The notes: generated by a model from the letters alone, not told the origin. DNA of 64,000 nucleotides from Selenomonadaceae bacterium (GCA_017475745.1 JAFVEZ010000004.1:1-64000); one strand, 5' to 3'; positions 17,669 through 27,091 are shown, counted from the stretch's first letter. Numbers and translations are program-made.

Positions 17669-19036
17669 ATGGCAATAGATACAAGCAGTTTCGGTGCTTA
17701 CGACATTCGTGGCATTTATCCAAAAACAATCAATCAAGAACTCGCCTATCGAGTCGGTCGTGTTTTTCCTGAACTGTTCAACGCCAAAAGTGTTGCGGTC
17801 GGTCACGATGTCAGATTATCCAGCCCAACCCTTAACGACGCTCTAATCAGAGGTCTCACTGAAGCAGGCTGTGATGTCTATGATATTGGTCAATGCGGCA
17901 CCGAGATGATTTACTTCACTGTCGGCTCCAAAGGTCTTGACGGCGGCATCATGGTTACTGCAAGCCACAATCCACAGGATTATAACGGTCTTAAATGCGT
18001 TCAGAAAGAAGCTCGCCCAATCAGTCCCGACACAGGTCTATTTAAGATTCGTGATGCAGTTGCTGATGAGAATCGCGACTGGTCTCATAAAAAAGCTACT
18101 GGCAACATTCATCGCATTGATATTATGCCAGATTATGTTAAATGTATTCTGTCATATATTAATGTTGACAACCTCAAGCCCTTCAAGGTGGTCATCAACA
18201 CTGGCAATGGTGCTGCCGGACCTGTCATCAACGAACTTGAAAGACATCTTCCATTTGAGATTGTCAAGATTTACAATGATCCTGACGGCTACTTTCCAAA
18301 TGGCGTGCCCAACCCACTTCGTCAAGATAATCGCGCCGCCACTGCAAGGGCCGTGATAGTCAATCATGCTGATTGTGGCATTGCTTTCGATGGAGACTTT
18401 GATCGCTGTTTCCTCTTCGATGAGAAAGGTGGATTCATTGAGGGTTATTATCTTGTCGGCTTCCTCGCTCAGAACTTCCTCAGCAAGAATAAAGGTGCCG
18501 CCGTGGTATACGATCCACGTGCAATTTGGAATACCATTGACATTGTTGAAAGCATGGGCGGTAAGACTTATATGTGCCGTTCAGGACATTCCTACATAAA
18601 AGAGATGATGCGTAAAGAGAACGCCATCTACGGCGGTGAAATGAGTTCTCATCACTACTTCCGCGACTTCTACTACTGTGATAGCGGAATGATCCCTTGG
18701 CTTTTGGTGCTTGAATTGCTCAGTCAAACTGACAAAAAACTCTCTGAACTCATCAAGGATCGTCAGGAGAAGTATCCTGTCTCTGGAGAACTTAACAGCA
18801 AGGTTGCAAGCAACGATGTCGTCAAAGAAATTTTGACCAAAATTGAAAGTATATATGGTAAGGAAGGCAAGATTGTCCGAGTTGACGGCTTCGGCGTCGA
18901 TTATGATAATTGGCGATTTAATCTACGCAGTTCGCAGACTGAACCTTATATTCGTTTAAATGTCGAGACCAAAGGGGACAAGGCGCTGCTCAATGAAAAG
19001 GTAGATGAATTACTGAAAATAATTCGCAACTCATAA
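17669..19036 (+). CDS. manB: Phosphomannomutase / phosphoglucomutase
   Basis: Alpha-D-phosphohexomutase of 455 aa that interconverts hexose 1- and 6-phosphates for sugar nucleotide synthesis. It has the opening FGAYDIRGIYP, the phospho-serine loop MVTASHNPQDYNG, the metal loop FDGDFDRCF, the sugar loop GGEMSSHHYFRD and the phosphate loop RSSQTEPYIRL. The GEMSxH form is typical of PMM/PGM enzymes. GAGGAG precedes the ATG. The next gene is pgi, giving a sugar-phosphate pair that can feed dTDP-glucose synthesis by rfbA. Mannose versus glucose preference cannot be decided from sequence. Confidence 0.92.
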   Translation: MAIDTSSFGAYDIRGIYPKTINQELAYRVGRVFPELFNAKSVAVGHDVRLSSPTLNDALIRGLTEAGCDVYDIGQCGTEMIYFTVGSKGLDGGIMVTASHNPQDYNGLKCVQKEARPISPDTGLFKIRDAVADENRDWSHKKATGNIHRIDIMPDYVKCILSYINVDNLKPFKVVINTGNGAAGPVINELERHLPFEIVKIYNDPDGYFPNGVPNPLRQDNRAATARAVIVNHADCGIAFDGDFDRCFLFDEKGGFIEGYYLVGFLAQNFLSKNKGAAVVYDPRAIWNTIDIVESMGGKTYMCRSGHSYIKEMMRKENAIYGGEMSSHHYFRDFYYCDSGMIPWLLVLELLSQTDKKLSELIKDRQEKYPVSGELNSKVASNDVVKEILTKIESIYGKEGKIVRVDGFGVDYDNWRFNLRSSQTEPYIRLNVETKGDKALLNEKVDELLKIIRNS

Positions 19037-19222
19037 ACGCGCCAATCTACGAAAAAAGCGCATATGACGTGCAAATATAAGAATTATATAACGCCCAAAT
19101 ATAAAACTCAAAATCAACCGGAATACAAATAAAAGTTAAGTTTGACCTTCATTGTGAGGAATGAGGGTTTGCTTATAGATAAGGGTATAAACAATATTTA
19201 TAGTTTGGAGTGTGATTCAAGT

Positions 19223-20695
19223 ATGGCATTGACATTGTTATCCGGTTTCTCATTCGACTACGACAACCTCTTCGGCGAGGGTAAAGTGACCCCGGCTGAT
19301 CTCGACAGCTACAAAGAAGACTTGCGAAAAGCTCACGAAGCCATGAAAGTCATGCGTAAAGACGGCTTCATCAAGGCCCACCTTTCCAAAGACGGCAATC
19401 CCGAAAAGGTTTACTTCTCCAAGCTGCCTTACATTACTGAGGAGAATGGCAAACTTAATCTCAATTCGCCTGCCAGCATCAAGAGACTTCACGACTTCAC
19501 CGAGCGTATCCGCAACAACGTTGATGCAGTTGTCTCACTTGGTATCGGCGGTTCCTTCCTCGGCAACAAGGTACTCTTTGATGTCTTCTGCGGTGAGTTC
19601 TGGAACACTTGGACGAAAGAACAGCGCAAGGGTCTTCCAAAAGTTTACTTCAGCGGTCAGAATATCGACACGCGCCGCACCCTTGACATTATCAACCACA
19701 TCAAGGCAATGGCATCGACAACCGAGTCTCATGAACACCGCAAATATAAGGTCATGCTGATTGTCATCTCCAAGAGTGGTGGCACCCTCGACACAATGAG
19801 CAACTTCATGGTGATGTATGACGCCTTCCTCAAAGAGAACAACATTGAAATTGAAGTTGTCGCCGTCACCGATCCTAATATGGAGAAGAAGACTCTTCTC
19901 AAACAGCTTGCAGTTGACAATGGTTGGCAGACCTTCGCTGTTCCTGATGGCGTTGGTGGCCGCTTCACTGTCTTCTGTGAAGTTGGTCTAACCACTGCGG
20001 CAGTCATTGGTATGGACATTGAGAAGTTCCTTGAGGGCGCCCGTCACATGGACGAAGCTTGCCAAAACGACAATATTTGGGAGAATCCTGCAATGCTTAA
20101 CGCTGCATTGAAGTTTGCTGCAGCGCAGAAGCATGGCCGCAACATCGAGGTTATGATGCCTTACGGTGACTACCTTAAGAGTGTCTCTGAGTGGTATATC
20201 CAGCTTCTCGCTGAATCACTCGGCAAGAAGTTCGACAAGGACGGAAAGGTCGTCAATTATGGACGTACACCTCTCGTTGCAGTCGGCACTACTGATATGC
20301 ACTCTCAGACTCAGCAGCACCAAGAAGGCTCACTTGATAAGGTTGTACAATTCATTAAAGTGGCAAAGTGGGATAATGATCTTGTGATTCCAAATGTTTT
20401 CCCGAAGGCACAGAAGCTTGCTGACATCTCCGGTGTGACAATGAGTGAAGCTCTTGAAGTAGCGCGTCAATCAAATGCTGATGCTCTCAAGTCTGATAAT
20501 CGTTACAATGCTTGCTTCACGATTCCAGAGCTTAATGAATATCATCTCGGCGCTTTGTTGTATATGCTCGCAATGTCAGTTGCCTATGAAGGTGAACTCT
20601 CCAACGTCGACGCCTTCAATCAGCCTGGTGTTGAAGCCTACAAGCGCATAATGGGACCGAAGCTCCAAGAACTCAAGAAATCCAAAGGTTTGTAA
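19223..20695 (+). CDS. pgi: Glucose-6-phosphate isomerase
   Basis: Cytoplasmic isomerase of about 490 aa interconverting glucose- and fructose-6-phosphate. Recognisable elements are SLGIGGSFLGNKVLFD, VISKSGGTLDT (phosphate loop), GVGGRFTVFCEVGL, the catalytic Glu/His region QQHQEGSLDK and the C-terminal NAFxxPGVE-like segment VDAFNQPGVEAYK with the active Lys. I use ATG 19223; GGAG lies 12 bases upstream, a wide spacing, and longer TTG/GTG starts back to 19142 cannot be excluded. It ends in a bidirectional terminator. Confidence 0.93.
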   Translation: MALTLLSGFSFDYDNLFGEGKVTPADLDSYKEDLRKAHEAMKVMRKDGFIKAHLSKDGNPEKVYFSKLPYITEENGKLNLNSPASIKRLHDFTERIRNNVDAVVSLGIGGSFLGNKVLFDVFCGEFWNTWTKEQRKGLPKVYFSGQNIDTRRTLDIINHIKAMASTTESHEHRKYKVMLIVISKSGGTLDTMSNFMVMYDAFLKENNIEIEVVAVTDPNMEKKTLLKQLAVDNGWQTFAVPDGVGGRFTVFCEVGLTTAAVIGMDIEKFLEGARHMDEACQNDNIWENPAMLNAALKFAAAQKHGRNIEVMMPYGDYLKSVSEWYIQLLAESLGKKFDKDGKVVNYGRTPLVAVGTTDMHSQTQQHQEGSLDKVVQFIKVAKWDNDLVIPNVFPKAQKLADISGVTMSEALEVARQSNADALKSDNRYNACFTIPELNEYHLGALLYMLAMSVAYEGELSNVDAFNQPGVEAYKRIMGPKLQELKKSKGL

Positions 20696-20735
20696 TTTGT
20701 TCGTGGTTTTAGCCATGTGAATTATAAGTAAATTT

Positions 20736-20772
20736 AAAAGCGGTAAGTGCAACTTGGCATTACCGCTTTTTT
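20736..20772 (+). terminator. Bidirectional terminator between pgi and cbiK
   Basis: AAAAGCGGTAA (20736-20746) pairs with TTACCGCTTTTTT (20760-20772). The A and T tracts on both sides let it serve the convergent pgi and cbiK transcripts. Confidence 0.88.
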
Positions 20773-20812
20773 GTGTTTCAATTCATCTTTCAGATGTTAC
20801 TAATCTGATACT

Positions 20813-21811
20813 TTATTTACCTTGGAGAGCATCCCAGGCATCATTGGCACGCTCAACGAATATCTTCTGTATCTTCTTATTCTCACCAATTCCGTGGAGA
20901 TAAGCTCTAACTTGGAAGCCTTCCTTCTCCAGAATTGACTTATGTGAATCGTCCTCACTGCCAGCCATGTCATTATTAGCGTGATCTCCAGCAACCATCA
21001 TAATCGGAACCAGCAAGACCTTCTTGAAATCCTTACGCTTGAGGAAGTGAGTTGCCTGTTCAATTCTCGGCCAGCCTTCAACAGTGTAAACATAGGCATT
21101 TTTCATTTTGGCATAGTGTAAGCGCGTGTTGATGACGGAGTAATAAGCATTGGAAGGATGAGGTGTACCGTGTGCCATGAAGAGGATTGCTTCGTCTTTG
21201 TCAACTTTTGGCAACTCTGCTTTAATCGCTTCAACAAATTCCATCACATCATCAGATTGTTCTTCTTGACCCTGCCAGTACATCAGCGGAGTTGAAAGAG
21301 TCATTGCTTTGAACTGTGACTTATAGTTGTTAAAGACAGCCTTGGCGTAATCATATTCCATACCTGGTATCACATCAAAAGATACCAGAGCAATACGGGT
21401 GTATCCGCGCATCTGAAGGTCTTCCAAGGTCTCTTCAGGCGTCTTAAAGTCACATTTACCCTCGTTCTCCTTGATATGTTTGATGACGATGTGACTGGTG
21501 AAGGCTACATTGACATCAACATGAGGGTGAGCTTTTTTAATTTCCCTTGCAGTTGCCATGATCGTCTTGTCGCGGGTATCTTTATAGGTAGTTCCAAAGC
21601 TCAATATGACAATAGCGTCCTTATTCTTGGCATTTTTCATGGCTGCATTGGGATTTTCATACTTGAGAACGCCAAGTTGTGAAGCTGTCATAAGCGACGG
21701 CGTAGGGTTGGCAACCTCGTCATTGAGAGTATAAGCAGCACTCGCAGGTGTCGTGCCAAAAATCGCCGAGCAGGCAACTCCCAAAACCAAAAATTTCTTC
21801 CAATTCTTCAT
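20813..21811 (-). CDS. cbiK: Exported sirohydrochlorin cobaltochelatase (CbiK family)
   Basis: 332 aa with a clear signal peptide (MKNWKKFLVLGVACSAIFG, cleaved near PASA-AY). The mature part has the two-lobed chelatase fold: IVILSFGTTYKDTRDKT, the metal-binding His in LFMAHGTPHPSNAYY and VPIMMVAGDHANNDMAG. Cytoplasmic CbiK inserts cobalt in cobalamin synthesis. Exported versions (CbiKP in Desulfovibrio) are thought to act in haem or metal handling in the periplasm. No siderophore or haem transport genes adjoin it, so its role here is open. Confidence 0.9.
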   Translation of the reverse strand: MKNWKKFLVLGVACSAIFGTTPASAAYTLNDEVANPTPSLMTASQLGVLKYENPNAAMKNAKNKDAIVILSFGTTYKDTRDKTIMATAREIKKAHPHVDVNVAFTSHIVIKHIKENEGKCDFKTPEETLEDLQMRGYTRIALVSFDVIPGMEYDYAKAVFNNYKSQFKAMTLSTPLMYWQGQEEQSDDVMEFVEAIKAELPKVDKDEAILFMAHGTPHPSNAYYSVINTRLHYAKMKNAYVYTVEGWPRIEQATHFLKRKDFKKVLLVPIMMVAGDHANNDMAGSEDDSHKSILEKEGFQVRAYLHGIGENKKIQKIFVERANDAWDALQGK

Positions 21812-21894
21812 GAATACATCTCCTCAAATAAATATTTCACGCCCACACATTTCATATTAATATTCTTAATTATATTACACGCATTTGATAATTT

Positions 21895-21900
21895 TGTCAA
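21895..21900 (-). promoter_or_regulatory. Minus 35 box of the cbiK promoter
   Basis: Read on the minus strand, TTGACA is followed after 17 bases by TAATAT, about 60 bases before the cbiK start. The paired pheS promoter on the other strand lies immediately downstream. Confidence 0.4.
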
Positions 21901-21913
21901 TCAAATAAAAAGT

Positions 21914-21942
21914 TTGCAATAATTGTTGTCATGTGGTAGGAT
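21914..21942 (+). promoter_or_regulatory. Probable sigma-A promoter of pheS
   Basis: TTGCAA (21914-21919), 17-base spacer, TAGGAT (21937-21942). The leader to pheS is only about 45 bases, too short for a T-box riboswitch. Confidence 0.5.
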
Positions 21943-21992
21943 AGAGCAATAGCAGATAATTGAGAGATTGAATATTAGGAGGATTCGTTTAA

Positions 21993-23027
21993 TTGGAACA
22001 GAAAATATCAGAGCTGCGACAGAGAGCAAGCGAAGCTATCAAAAATGCAGCAAGCAATCTGAAAGAACTGGATAATATTCGTGTTAAGTTCCTTGGCAAG
22101 AAGGGTGAATTGACATCACTACTCAGAGGAATGAGTCAACTCACCGCTGAAGATCGTCCACGCATAGGTAAGATTGTCAACGAAGCACGTGCTGAACTTG
22201 AAGCGCTAATCGCCGAAAAGAATGACAAGCTTAAGGCAAAGGAACTTTCTGACAAGCTGGCAAGTGAGAAGATTGATGTCACCTTACCGGGGCGCCGCGT
22301 TACTGCCGGACACCTTCACCCGCTGACTTTGACTCTCAATCGTATCAAAGATATCTTCTTAGAGATGGGTTATACCGTTGAGGAAGGACCGGAGGTTGAG
22401 ACAGATTATTACAACTTTGAAGCATTGAATCTGCCAAAAGACCACCCTGCACGCGATATGCAGGACTCATTCTACATCACTGAAGATATCTTGGTGAGAA
22501 CACAGACTTCACCTGTCCAGGCAAGAACCATGGAAGCTCACGAGCCTAACTCACCAATCCGAATGATTGCACCCGGCAGAGTTTATCGTCGTGATGACTA
22601 TGATGCTTCACATTCTCCGATGTTCACTCAAGTTGAAGGTCTCGTCATTGACAAAGGTATTAGATTCTCCGACCTCAAAGGAACTTTGGAGCACTTCTTG
22701 AAACAGATATTCGGTGAGAAGGCACAAGCTCGACTTCGTCCAAGCTTCTTCCCGTTCACAGAACCGAGTACTGAGGTTGATGTCAGTTGTATGATGTGTC
22801 ACGGTCATGACGCCAACTGTAAGGTTTGTCATGGCAGCGGTTGGCTTGAGATACTCGGAGCGGGTATGGTTCACCCTGATGTATTGAGCATGAGCGGTTA
22901 TGATCCGAAAGTGGTGAGCGGATTTGCCTTTGGTATGGGTGTTGAGCGCATTGCAATGCTGTCCTATGGCATTGACGATTTGCGTCTCTTCTATGACAAT
23001 GACGTGAGATTTTTACAGCAATTTTGA
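21993..23027 (+). CDS. pheS: Phenylalanine-tRNA ligase alpha subunit
   Basis: 344 aa, full length. The N-terminal coiled coil binds tRNA, and the class II catalytic core follows: motif 2 in [22 protein letters not shown], the Cys-rich loop [19 protein letters not shown] and motif 3 [11 protein letters not shown]. The start is TTG 21993, ten bases after AGGAGG. PheT, which normally follows and forms the alpha2-beta2 enzyme, is not next; rfbC is. It must be encoded elsewhere. Confidence 0.97.
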   Translation: MEQKISELRQRASEAIKNAASNLKELDNIRVKFLGKKGELTSLLRGMSQLTAEDRPRIGKIVNEARAELEALIAEKNDKLKAKELSDKLASEKIDVTLPGRRVTAGHLHPLTLTLNRIKDIFLEMGYTVEEGPEVETDYYNFEALNLPKDHPARDMQDSFYITEDILVRTQTSPVQARTMEAHEPNSPIRMIAPGRVYRRDDYDASHSPMFTQVEGLVIDKGIRFSDLKGTLEHFLKQIFGEKAQARLRPSFFPFTEPSTEVDVSCMMCHGHDANCKVCHGSGWLEILGAGMVHPDVLSMSGYDPKVVSGFAFGMGVERIAMLSYGIDDLRLFYDNDVRFLQQF

Positions 23028-23046
23028 AATATGGGAGGAATTGTAA

Positions 23047-23637
23047 ATGAAAGTAACAGAGACGAAGCTGAAAGGTGTATATCTGATTGAGCCAAAGGTC
23101 TTCGGTGATGAGCGCGGTTGGTTTATGGAGAGCTGGTCAAAGCAGAAGTTTGAGAGTGCCGGTCTCAATGTTGAGTTTGTCCAGGACAATCACTCATTCT
23201 CCGCGGACAAAGGTACTCTTCGCGGCCTTCACTATCAGATTGAGCCTATGGCGCAAGCTAAACTCATTCGCTGCACTAAGGGCGCTATTTTTGATGTGGC
23301 TGTCGACATTCGCAAGGGTTCACCTAACTACACTAAGTGGGTGGGCGTTGAGCTTAATGCTGAAAACAAGAAACAGCTCTTCATTCCTCATGGTTTCGCT
23401 CACGGCTTTCTCACCCTCACCGATGATGTTGAAGTGCAATACAAGGCAGATAATTTCTACGCTCCGCATTATGATGGCAACATTCGCTGGGACGATCCCG
23501 ATATTGATATTGATTGGCCGTTCGATCCGACTGTACTCTCCGATAAGGACAGAGAAGCTCCTCTGCTCAAGGAAAGAGTCAATCGCAACGAATTAAACTT
23601 CATGTTTGATGAGGACATCAGACTGTGGAATATGTGA
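23047..23637 (+). CDS. rfbC: dTDP-4-dehydrorhamnose 3,5-epimerase
   Basis: A 196-aa cupin enzyme of dTDP-L-rhamnose synthesis. Family segments are FGDERGWFMESWS, FVQDNHSFSADKGTLRGLHYQ (catalytic His in the RGLHYQ motif) and FIPHGFAHGFLTLTDD. It lies 20 bases after pheS with its own ribosome site. Together with rfbA at 24.5-25.4 kb it shows that rhamnose is made for the surface polysaccharide, but rfbB and rfbD are not in the window. Confidence 0.96.
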   Translation: MKVTETKLKGVYLIEPKVFGDERGWFMESWSKQKFESAGLNVEFVQDNHSFSADKGTLRGLHYQIEPMAQAKLIRCTKGAIFDVAVDIRKGSPNYTKWVGVELNAENKKQLFIPHGFAHGFLTLTDDVEVQYKADNFYAPHYDGNIRWDDPDIDIDWPFDPTVLSDKDREAPLLKERVNRNELNFMFDEDIRLWNM

Positions 23638-24545
23638 GGATAGGCACAAGGTCAAGCAAGTTGGCACTTTGGCAGGCAAACTTAATAGCACTAGCACTGT
23701 CAACCAAATATCCAGAGGTGAAAATTGAGCTTGTCCACGTGACAACGAAGGGTGATAAGGTACTTGATTCACCTCTGTCGAAGATTGGCGGTAAGGGTCT
23801 CTTCACTAAGGAGCTTGAGTTGGCAATGCTTGAGGGCAAAGCGGATTTAGCAGTACACTCTCTCAAAGATGTACCTGTAGAGCTTCCACCGGAATTTACC
23901 ATTGCGGCAGTCACCAAGAGAGAGGTACCGTTTGACGCCTTCGTGAGCAATAAGTATAAGTCGTTTGCTGAGTTGCCGAAAGGTGCAAGAGTGGGAACTT
24001 CCAGTCTGCGTCGTCGTGCTCAACTTCTTGCAATCAGATCCGACTTGCAGATTGACAACCTTCGCGGTAATGTCGACACCCGTCTCAAGCGGTTGGACGA
24101 TGGCGACTTCGATGGTATTATCCTTGCGGCTGCAGGATTGAAGCGCCTAGGACATGAACGCAGAATTACTGAAATTTTGCCGACTTCCTTGATGTTGCCC
24201 GCCGTCGGACAGGGTGCCATTGCCATTGAGACCTTGACGAATAACACCGAGCTTGTCAATATGCTGCGATTCCTTAACGACAAGAACACCGAAGCTGCAA
24301 CCAACGCAGAGCGCGCATTTCTAAAGGTCGTCGAGGGCGGCTGTCAAGTGCCAGTTGGTGTCTTTGGAAAGGTTGAAGACAATAAAATAACCGTCGCAGC
24401 AGTGATTGCTTCAATCGACGGTCAAAAGATTATTAGTGATAAATTAATCGGCAGTGTGGAAAATTCAGTCACTCTAGGTAAAACACTGGCGAACAAGTTA
24501 CTTGACAACGGCGGACGAGAGATATTATCTGCCGTGTTGAGCTAA
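23625..24545 (+). CDS. hemC: Porphobilinogen deaminase (hydroxymethylbilane synthase)
   Basis: 306 aa; joins four porphobilinogens into hydroxymethylbilane for tetrapyrroles. It has [54 protein letters not shown] and the dipyrromethane cofactor Cys in GGCQVPVG. Two starts are possible. GTG 23625 has GAGG ten bases upstream; GTG 23634 overlaps the rfbC stop as GTGA. Either way translation is coupled to rfbC. It overlaps convergent rfbA by 21 bases. Other haem genes are not adjacent. Confidence 0.95.
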   Translation: MEYVRIGTRSSKLALWQANLIALALSTKYPEVKIELVHVTTKGDKVLDSPLSKIGGKGLFTKELELAMLEGKADLAVHSLKDVPVELPPEFTIAAVTKREVPFDAFVSNKYKSFAELPKGARVGTSSLRRRAQLLAIRSDLQIDNLRGNVDTRLKRLDDGDFDGIILAAAGLKRLGHERRITEILPTSLMLPAVGQGAIAIETLTNNTELVNMLRFLNDKNTEAATNAERAFLKVVEGGCQVPVGVFGKVEDNKITVAAVIASIDGQKIISDKLIGSVENSVTLGKTLANKLLDNGGREILSAVLS

Positions 24546-25406
24546 ACGCTGAAGATATTGGCCATATTCGTTCTTAGAGAGCGGCTCCGCAAGTTGTAGG
24601 AGCTGCTCTTCGTCTATATAGCCCATTCGATAGGCAATCTCCTCAATGCAGGAGATTTTGAGACCTTGTCGAGTTTGAATAGTGTGAACGAATTGACCGG
24701 CCTGCAGAAGTGACTCGTGTGTGCCGGTATCCAACCACGCATAGCCGCGTCTCATCTTCTCAACGCGAAGTTTTCCGCGATTGAGGTAAACCTTATTGAC
24801 ATCTGTTATCTCCAGTTCACCGCGTGCAGAGGGCTTGATAGACTTGGCAACATCAACAATAACATTGTCATAGAAGTATAAGCCGGTGACAGCGTAATTT
24901 GACTTTGGATTCTTCGGCTTCTCTTCGAGACTTATGGCATTGCCGGTCTCACGATCGAACTCAACGACACCGTAGCTCTGCGGATCGTTGACATAGTAAG
25001 CAAAGACTGTAGCGCCGTCATCTTGCGAAGCAGCACGTCTGAGCGCCTTGGTCAAGTCCGCACCGTAGAAGATGTTGTCACCAAGTACGAGGGCGCAGGC
25101 GTCGCCGTTGATGAACTTCTCACCAATCAGGAAGGCTTGAGCGAGACCCTCCGGCTTAGGCTGGACAGCATAACTAATTGATAAACCAAGCTGACTGCCA
25201 TCGAGAAGTAAATCCTGGAACATTGCTTGATCGTGTGGCGTAGTAATGATTAATATATCACGAATACCCGCTAACATCAAAACCGACAGTGGATAGTAAA
25301 TCATCGGCTTGTCATATACGGGCATTAATTGCTTGGAAACTACCTCAGTGAGTGGATAGAGCCTTGTGCCGGATCCGCCTGCCAAAATAATACCTTTCTT
25401 TATCAT
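24525..25406 (-). CDS. rfbA: Glucose-1-phosphate thymidylyltransferase
   Basis: 293 aa; makes dTDP-glucose, the first step to dTDP-rhamnose. The nucleotide-binding signature [16 protein letters not shown] is followed by [47 protein letters not shown] and the [14 protein letters not shown] metal region, all as in RmlA. The start is ATG 25406 nine bases after GGGAGG. The C-terminus overlaps the 3' end of hemC on the other strand. Confidence 0.97.
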   Translation of the reverse strand: MIKKGIILAGGSGTRLYPLTEVVSKQLMPVYDKPMIYYPLSVLMLAGIRDILIITTPHDQAMFQDLLLDGSQLGLSISYAVQPKPEGLAQAFLIGEKFINGDACALVLGDNIFYGADLTKALRRAASQDDGATVFAYYVNDPQSYGVVEFDRETGNAISLEEKPKNPKSNYAVTGLYFYDNVIVDVAKSIKPSARGELEITDVNKVYLNRGKLRVEKMRRGYAWLDTGTHESLLQAGQFVHTIQTRQGLKISCIEEIAYRMGYIDEEQLLQLAEPLSKNEYGQYLQRLAQHGR

Positions 25407-25423
25407 CAAAAAATACCTCCCAA

Positions 25424-25554
25424 AAGTAGTGGTCAGTTGTATCAGTAGTCAGCAGTCTGTATAGTTATCTTAAATGATCAACTATCTGCCATCTGCCGTC
25501 TACCATTAGCCACCATTAAAAAAAATCAGTGAATCTTGAAATACAGTGGTGGCT
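25424..25554. repeat. Imperfect inverted repeats in an intergenic region
   Basis: Between rfbA and the next gene lie degenerate CAGTAGTCAGCAGTCTG-like and CTGCCATCTGCCGTC-like arms that partly pair (inner ATAGTT/AACTAT), followed by a perfect eight-base pair AGCCACCA (25508-25515) and TGGTGGCT (25547-25554). On the minus strand GTGAAT and ATTCAC arms with eight T residues could end transcription of the upstream gene. It may be a small dispersed palindromic element. Confidence 0.4.
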
Positions 25555-25620
25555 GTATATAAACGCTGGTGAGACGCTTCAAAATTCACTTAAATTTAAT
25601 ATGTCTGTTAATATTTTGCA

Positions 25621-26286
25621 TTACGCAAGACTTCCTGAGAGCTCTTCGGCACGCTTGTCAAAACGGCTCATAATCTCATTGTAAGTCCTCTCAGTGATGT
25701 CCGGCATTTCATTCAAGCCAGTGGCATTATTCCAAGTGATACCGGCTTGATTGAAACCTTCCTCGACAGCTGCACGCATAGTGGCAAGTTTTTCAGGATC
25801 GCCACCTGCAATGGCATCAGCCAAGTCGAAGATACGCGTTGCGACGGCATCAACGCCCCAATCACCATCATCAGCGACAGCCTTGGCAGCATCTTCAGGA
25901 TTAGTTGCTACCTCTGGCAATCCGAAGCGTGAAGCGTCGATTTGAATACCGTCAAAGTTGAGAATACCAACGCCATCGTCGAGCCAGCCCTGGAGCTTGT
26001 CGTTGTTGTCCTGCAGAGCTTGTATCATCATGTTAAGCATAGTCTGCTGGCTTACAGCGATGTCGTTTTGAAGAGCTTGTACTTGATTGGCAGTGAGCCC
26101 TTTTGTTTTTTGGGCTTCTTTCGCTTCATCGGAAATATCAACCGAATAGGCATCACCAATATCAGAGGACTTTTGCTCTTCATCAGTGTCAGCGGCAGGA
26201 GTGTTCTTGGTGTTATTGACGCTGCTGAGCTGAGTGGAATAGGCACTGATACCGATTTGTTGTCTTGCAATCGCGTTTACATCCAT
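25621..26286 (-). CDS. Hypothetical protein, DUF5610-like
   Basis: 221 aa, soluble, no signal peptide. The N-terminus (MDVNAIARQQIGISAYSTQL) is Ser/Thr/Asn-rich and looks disordered. The C-terminal two-thirds is acidic and helical, ending NEMPDITERTYNEIMSRFDK, which resembles the C-terminal pattern of DUF5610 proteins of unknown function. The start is ATG 26286, nine bases after AAGGAGTG. It lies 113 bases after the gene at 26400-26840 on the same strand and may be read from that gene's sigma-28 type promoter, which would link it to flagella. The function is unknown. Confidence 0.65.
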   Translation of the reverse strand: MDVNAIARQQIGISAYSTQLSSVNNTKNTPAADTDEEQKSSDIGDAYSVDISDEAKEAQKTKGLTANQVQALQNDIAVSQQTMLNMMIQALQDNNDKLQGWLDDGVGILNFDGIQIDASRFGLPEVATNPEDAAKAVADDGDWGVDAVATRIFDLADAIAGGDPEKLATMRAAVEEGFNQAGITWNNATGLNEMPDITERTYNEIMSRFDKRAEELSGSLA

Positions 26287-26399
26287 GTTCATCACTCCTT
26301 GGTAGAAAATCTGGATAGACTCATCTCAAATAGAAATAAATCTATGCTTATATATTAACGCAGATAGTTCACCAAATGGGAGCAGAAAGTTACTTTAAC

Positions 26400-26840
26400 T
26401 CAAAATAACAGACTGAAGAGGTCTTCATGCGGCTTCATGGTAACAGCAGTATTACCGGAAGCTGTAGGAGGAGCCGTTGGATCAGCAACAGCAATGAGAT
26501 GTGGCTTCTTTACAAACTGCTCTACTATTTCTCCGTCTTGAATCTTCAAAAACCGAATCGACCCATCAGGCATAATCCGCTTGATAGTTTCAGTTGATTC
26601 AACTGAAGAGACCGCGGAATTGCCATCTTGTCTCGTTCCGGTGAGTTCCTCGTGAAGTCTACGATTAAAGTCGAGTTCCTCCTGCATTTTGTTCATCTGC
26701 TCCATGTCGTTTTTAGCGGTGGCGAGCTTCTCTGCGAGGATTTTAGCATAATCCGATTTTACCGAATTTGAGGGCTTATCTCTCGAAGAGGAAGAGACAA
26801 CTTGCATTGAATTTGCTGAAGTAACTTGCCAAAGTTCCAT
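26400..26840 (-). CDS. Hypothetical protein, probable flagellar regulon member
   Basis: 146 aa. A Ser-rich N-terminus (MELWQVTSANSMQVVSSSS) is followed by a short coiled coil (about 30-70) and a beta-like segment GSIRFLKIQDGEIVEQF, with a Pro/Thr-rich tail. I recognise no family. The start is ATG 26840 after AAGGAGTG. A good sigma-28 type promoter lies 46 bases upstream, so the gene is probably expressed with late flagellar genes. Its N-terminus resembles that of the next gene in composition. Confidence 0.65.
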   Translation of the reverse strand: MELWQVTSANSMQVVSSSSRDKPSNSVKSDYAKILAEKLATAKNDMEQMNKMQEELDFNRRLHEELTGTRQDGNSAVSSVESTETIKRIMPDGSIRFLKIQDGEIVEQFVKKPHLIAVADPTAPPTASGNTAVTMKPHEDLFSLLF

Positions 26841-26885
26841 TCTCAACACTCCTTAATGAAAATATCAATAAACTTCTTGTACAGT

Positions 26886-26912
26886 TTATCGGAACTTTAG
26901 GACCTTTACTTA
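26886..26912 (-). promoter_or_regulatory. Sigma-28 (FliA/SigD) type promoter
   Basis: On the minus strand: TAAG (26912-26909), 15 bases, TCCGATAA (26893-26886), against the consensus TAAA-N15-GCCGATAA. This is 10 of 12 matches with exact spacing, 46 bases before the start at 26840. Confidence 0.65.
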
Positions 26913-27017
26913 AGCAAAAATACTTGTAATTTATTATAGAGCAACTAAAAAAATTTTTCAAGTCTTTTTTATTAAATCTGAAAAATAATTGGAATAATTT
27001 GTTTTCAGAATAAATTT

Positions 27018-27064
27018 AAGGATAAGAAACAAGCAATGAAGAAAATTACTTGCTCCTTATCCTT
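27018..27064 (-). terminator. Long hairpin ending the alcohol dehydrogenase gene
   Basis: AAGGATAAG (27018-27026) pairs with CTTATCCTT (27056-27064); inner AAGCAAT/ATTACTTGC-like pairs extend the stem. The T run on the minus strand is short and interrupted. Confidence 0.55.
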
Positions 27065-27091
27065 TAGTTATGATCCTTATCATTATTATTA

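Noticed and set aside
21812-21992. T-box riboswitch before pheS
   Set aside because: No AGGGUGGNACCGCG-like motif is visible and the leader after the likely promoter is about 45 bases.
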